Made by a program: the position numbers and the translations under genes
Shown: one piece after another, positions 4,711-5,319 of the stretch
Layout: every line of letters starts with the position of its first letter
Position numbering within the stretch: the stretch's first letter is position 1
Source of the DNA: Archangiaceae bacterium
GTDB taxonomy: Bacteria > Myxococcota > Myxococcia > Myxococcales > Myxococcaceae
NCBI GenBank assembly: GCA_023248915.1
Contig: JAHFDQ010000446.1
Coordinates: forward strand, 1-5,319
DNA length: 5,319 nt
Reading direction: 5' to 3'
Notes under the pieces: generated by a model
What the model was told of the DNA's origin: nothing
Database searches by the model: none
Seen by the model: the letters and a program-made list of their open reading frames with translations, nothing else

Positions 4711-5319
4711 TCAGCGCTGAGACTTCAGCGCCCAGCCGATCAGCTTGTAGAGCAGCCGCGCTCCGACGTTGCCGTCCCACTCGTCGCCGTCGGGGCCGGG
4801 CGCCACCTCGCACAGGTCGAAGCCGACGAGGGTTCGGCCCGACTTGGCCACCCCGGCCACCAGCGCCGCGGCCTGGTGGAAGGACAGGCCTCCGGGCACC
4901 GGCGTGCCGGTGTGAGGGCAGAGCGTCGGGTCGAGCCCGTCGATGTCGAACGACAGGTAGACCCGGTCGGGCAGCTTCGAGACGATCTCGGCCACCTGCC
5001 GCGACCAGGGCGTGCCCTCGAAGCGGCCCTGGGCGAGCGCCGCGTCGTAGAAGGGGACGACGCGCCCGCCGGACGCCTCGATGAACGAATGCTCGGCCTC
5101 GCACAGGTCGCGAACGGCGACCTGAACCAGCTTCGCCACGCCCGGCAGCCGGGTCAGGACGTTTCGCATGATGGACGCGTGCGACCAGGTGAAGCCCTCG
5201 TAGGCGTCGCGCAGGTCGGCGTGCGCGTCGAGGTGCAGCACCCCCAAGCCCGGGTGGGTTTCGGCCAGGGCGCGCATGAGCCCGAAGTGCACCGAGTGGT
5301 CACCGCCCAGCACGCCCAC
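4711..5319 (-). CDS. speB: Agmatinase-like ureohydrolase (arginase/agmatinase/formimidoylglutamase superfamily), 5' end outside window
   Basis: The C-terminal 203 codons (202 residues plus TGA 4713-4711) are present; about 100 N-terminal residues lie past the window edge, so the GTG at 5319 is internal. All binuclear Mn ligands are visible in fragment numbering: His8 in GGDHS, Asp31/His33/Asp35 in DAHAD, and Asp125/Asp127 in SFDIDGLDP. His47 in SHAS and Glu171 occupy the positions of the catalytic His and substrate-binding Glu of arginases. DLRDAYEG followed by SHAS resembles agmatinases (agmatine to putrescine plus urea) more than arginases. GTPVPGGLSF is the usual superfamily segment after the metal site. 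The enzyme would be cytoplasmic and act in polyamine synthesis or agmatine catabolism. Substrate is not proven: guanidinobutyrase or a related ureohydrolase remains possible. The stop codon directly abuts that of the convergent secreted-protein gene. Confidence 0.88.
   Translation of the reverse strand: MGVLGGDHSVHFGLMRALAETHPGLGVLHLDAHADLRDAYEGFTWSHASIMRNVLTRLPGVAKLVQVAVRDLCEAEHSFIEASGGRVVPFYDAALAQGRFEGTPWSRQVAEIVSKLPDRVYLSFDIDGLDPTLCPHTGTPVPGGLSFHQAAALVAGVAKSGRTLVGFDLCEVAPGPDGDEWDGNVGARLLYKLIGWALKSQR

Noticed and set aside
4062..5084. A 340-codon plus-strand frame overlapping the secreted protein and agmatinase genes
   Set aside because: It is an Arg-rich shadow frame crossing two well-supported genes on opposite strands, with no recognisable domain.
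4646..5104. A 152-codon minus-strand frame overlapping the agmatinase gene
   Set aside because: It is out of frame with the GGDHS/DAHAD/SFDID-bearing frame and is composed of Arg/Ala/Gly shadow sequence.
1..5319. CRISPR array, insertion sequence, tRNA or attachment site
   Set aside because: I saw no regularly spaced repeats, terminal inverted repeats with a transposase, or cloverleaf sequence on either strand. The genes are packed with short gaps only.

Overview
The window is a stretch of very GC-rich, densely packed chromosome. The genes point to a myxobacterium or close relative (Myxococcota): a Ser/Thr-kinase-like membrane protein with a long Pro/Ala linker and periplasmic PEGA domains, an Asp-Ala-Gly repeat linker, a stand-alone GspE/MshE N-terminal domain protein with a GAF-like tail, and an orphan receiver. 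The assignment rests on domain style and base composition, not on a marker gene. No RNA gene, mobile element or CRISPR array is visible, and no gene-free stretch exceeds 100 bp.

Layout. Bases 1-77 hold the last codons of a VOC (glyoxalase-fold) gene. Bases 130-1377 (+) encode a 415-residue protein with an intact-looking tandem cyclic-di-GMP-binding motif (MshEN type), a Pro/Ala linker and a GAF-like domain, but no ATPase. It converges with 1382-3550 (-), a 722-residue membrane pseudokinase with two C-terminal PEGA repeats. A 93-bp divergent intergenic region (3551-3643) separates the pseudokinase from a 114-residue CheY-like receiver (3644-3988, +). A small hairpin and an SD-bearing start lead into a 223-residue secreted protein of unknown family (4039-4710, +). 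This abuts, stop codon to stop codon, the 3' part of an agmatinase-like ureohydrolase (4711 to past 5319, -).

How they may work together. Three neighbouring genes are signal-perception proteins without an obvious catalytic output of their own: a probable c-di-GMP receptor, a kinase fold lacking the Lys and Asp needed for phosphotransfer, and a receiver without an effector domain. Together they could form a protein-protein signalling module at the inner membrane, but this is inference from adjacency. The most solid unusual observations are the loss of key kinase residues, the near-perfect two-times-24-residue c-di-GMP motif in a non-ATPase protein, and a TTGACA-N16-TACAGT promoter placed so close to the pseudokinase ATG that its mRNA would be leaderless or nearly so.
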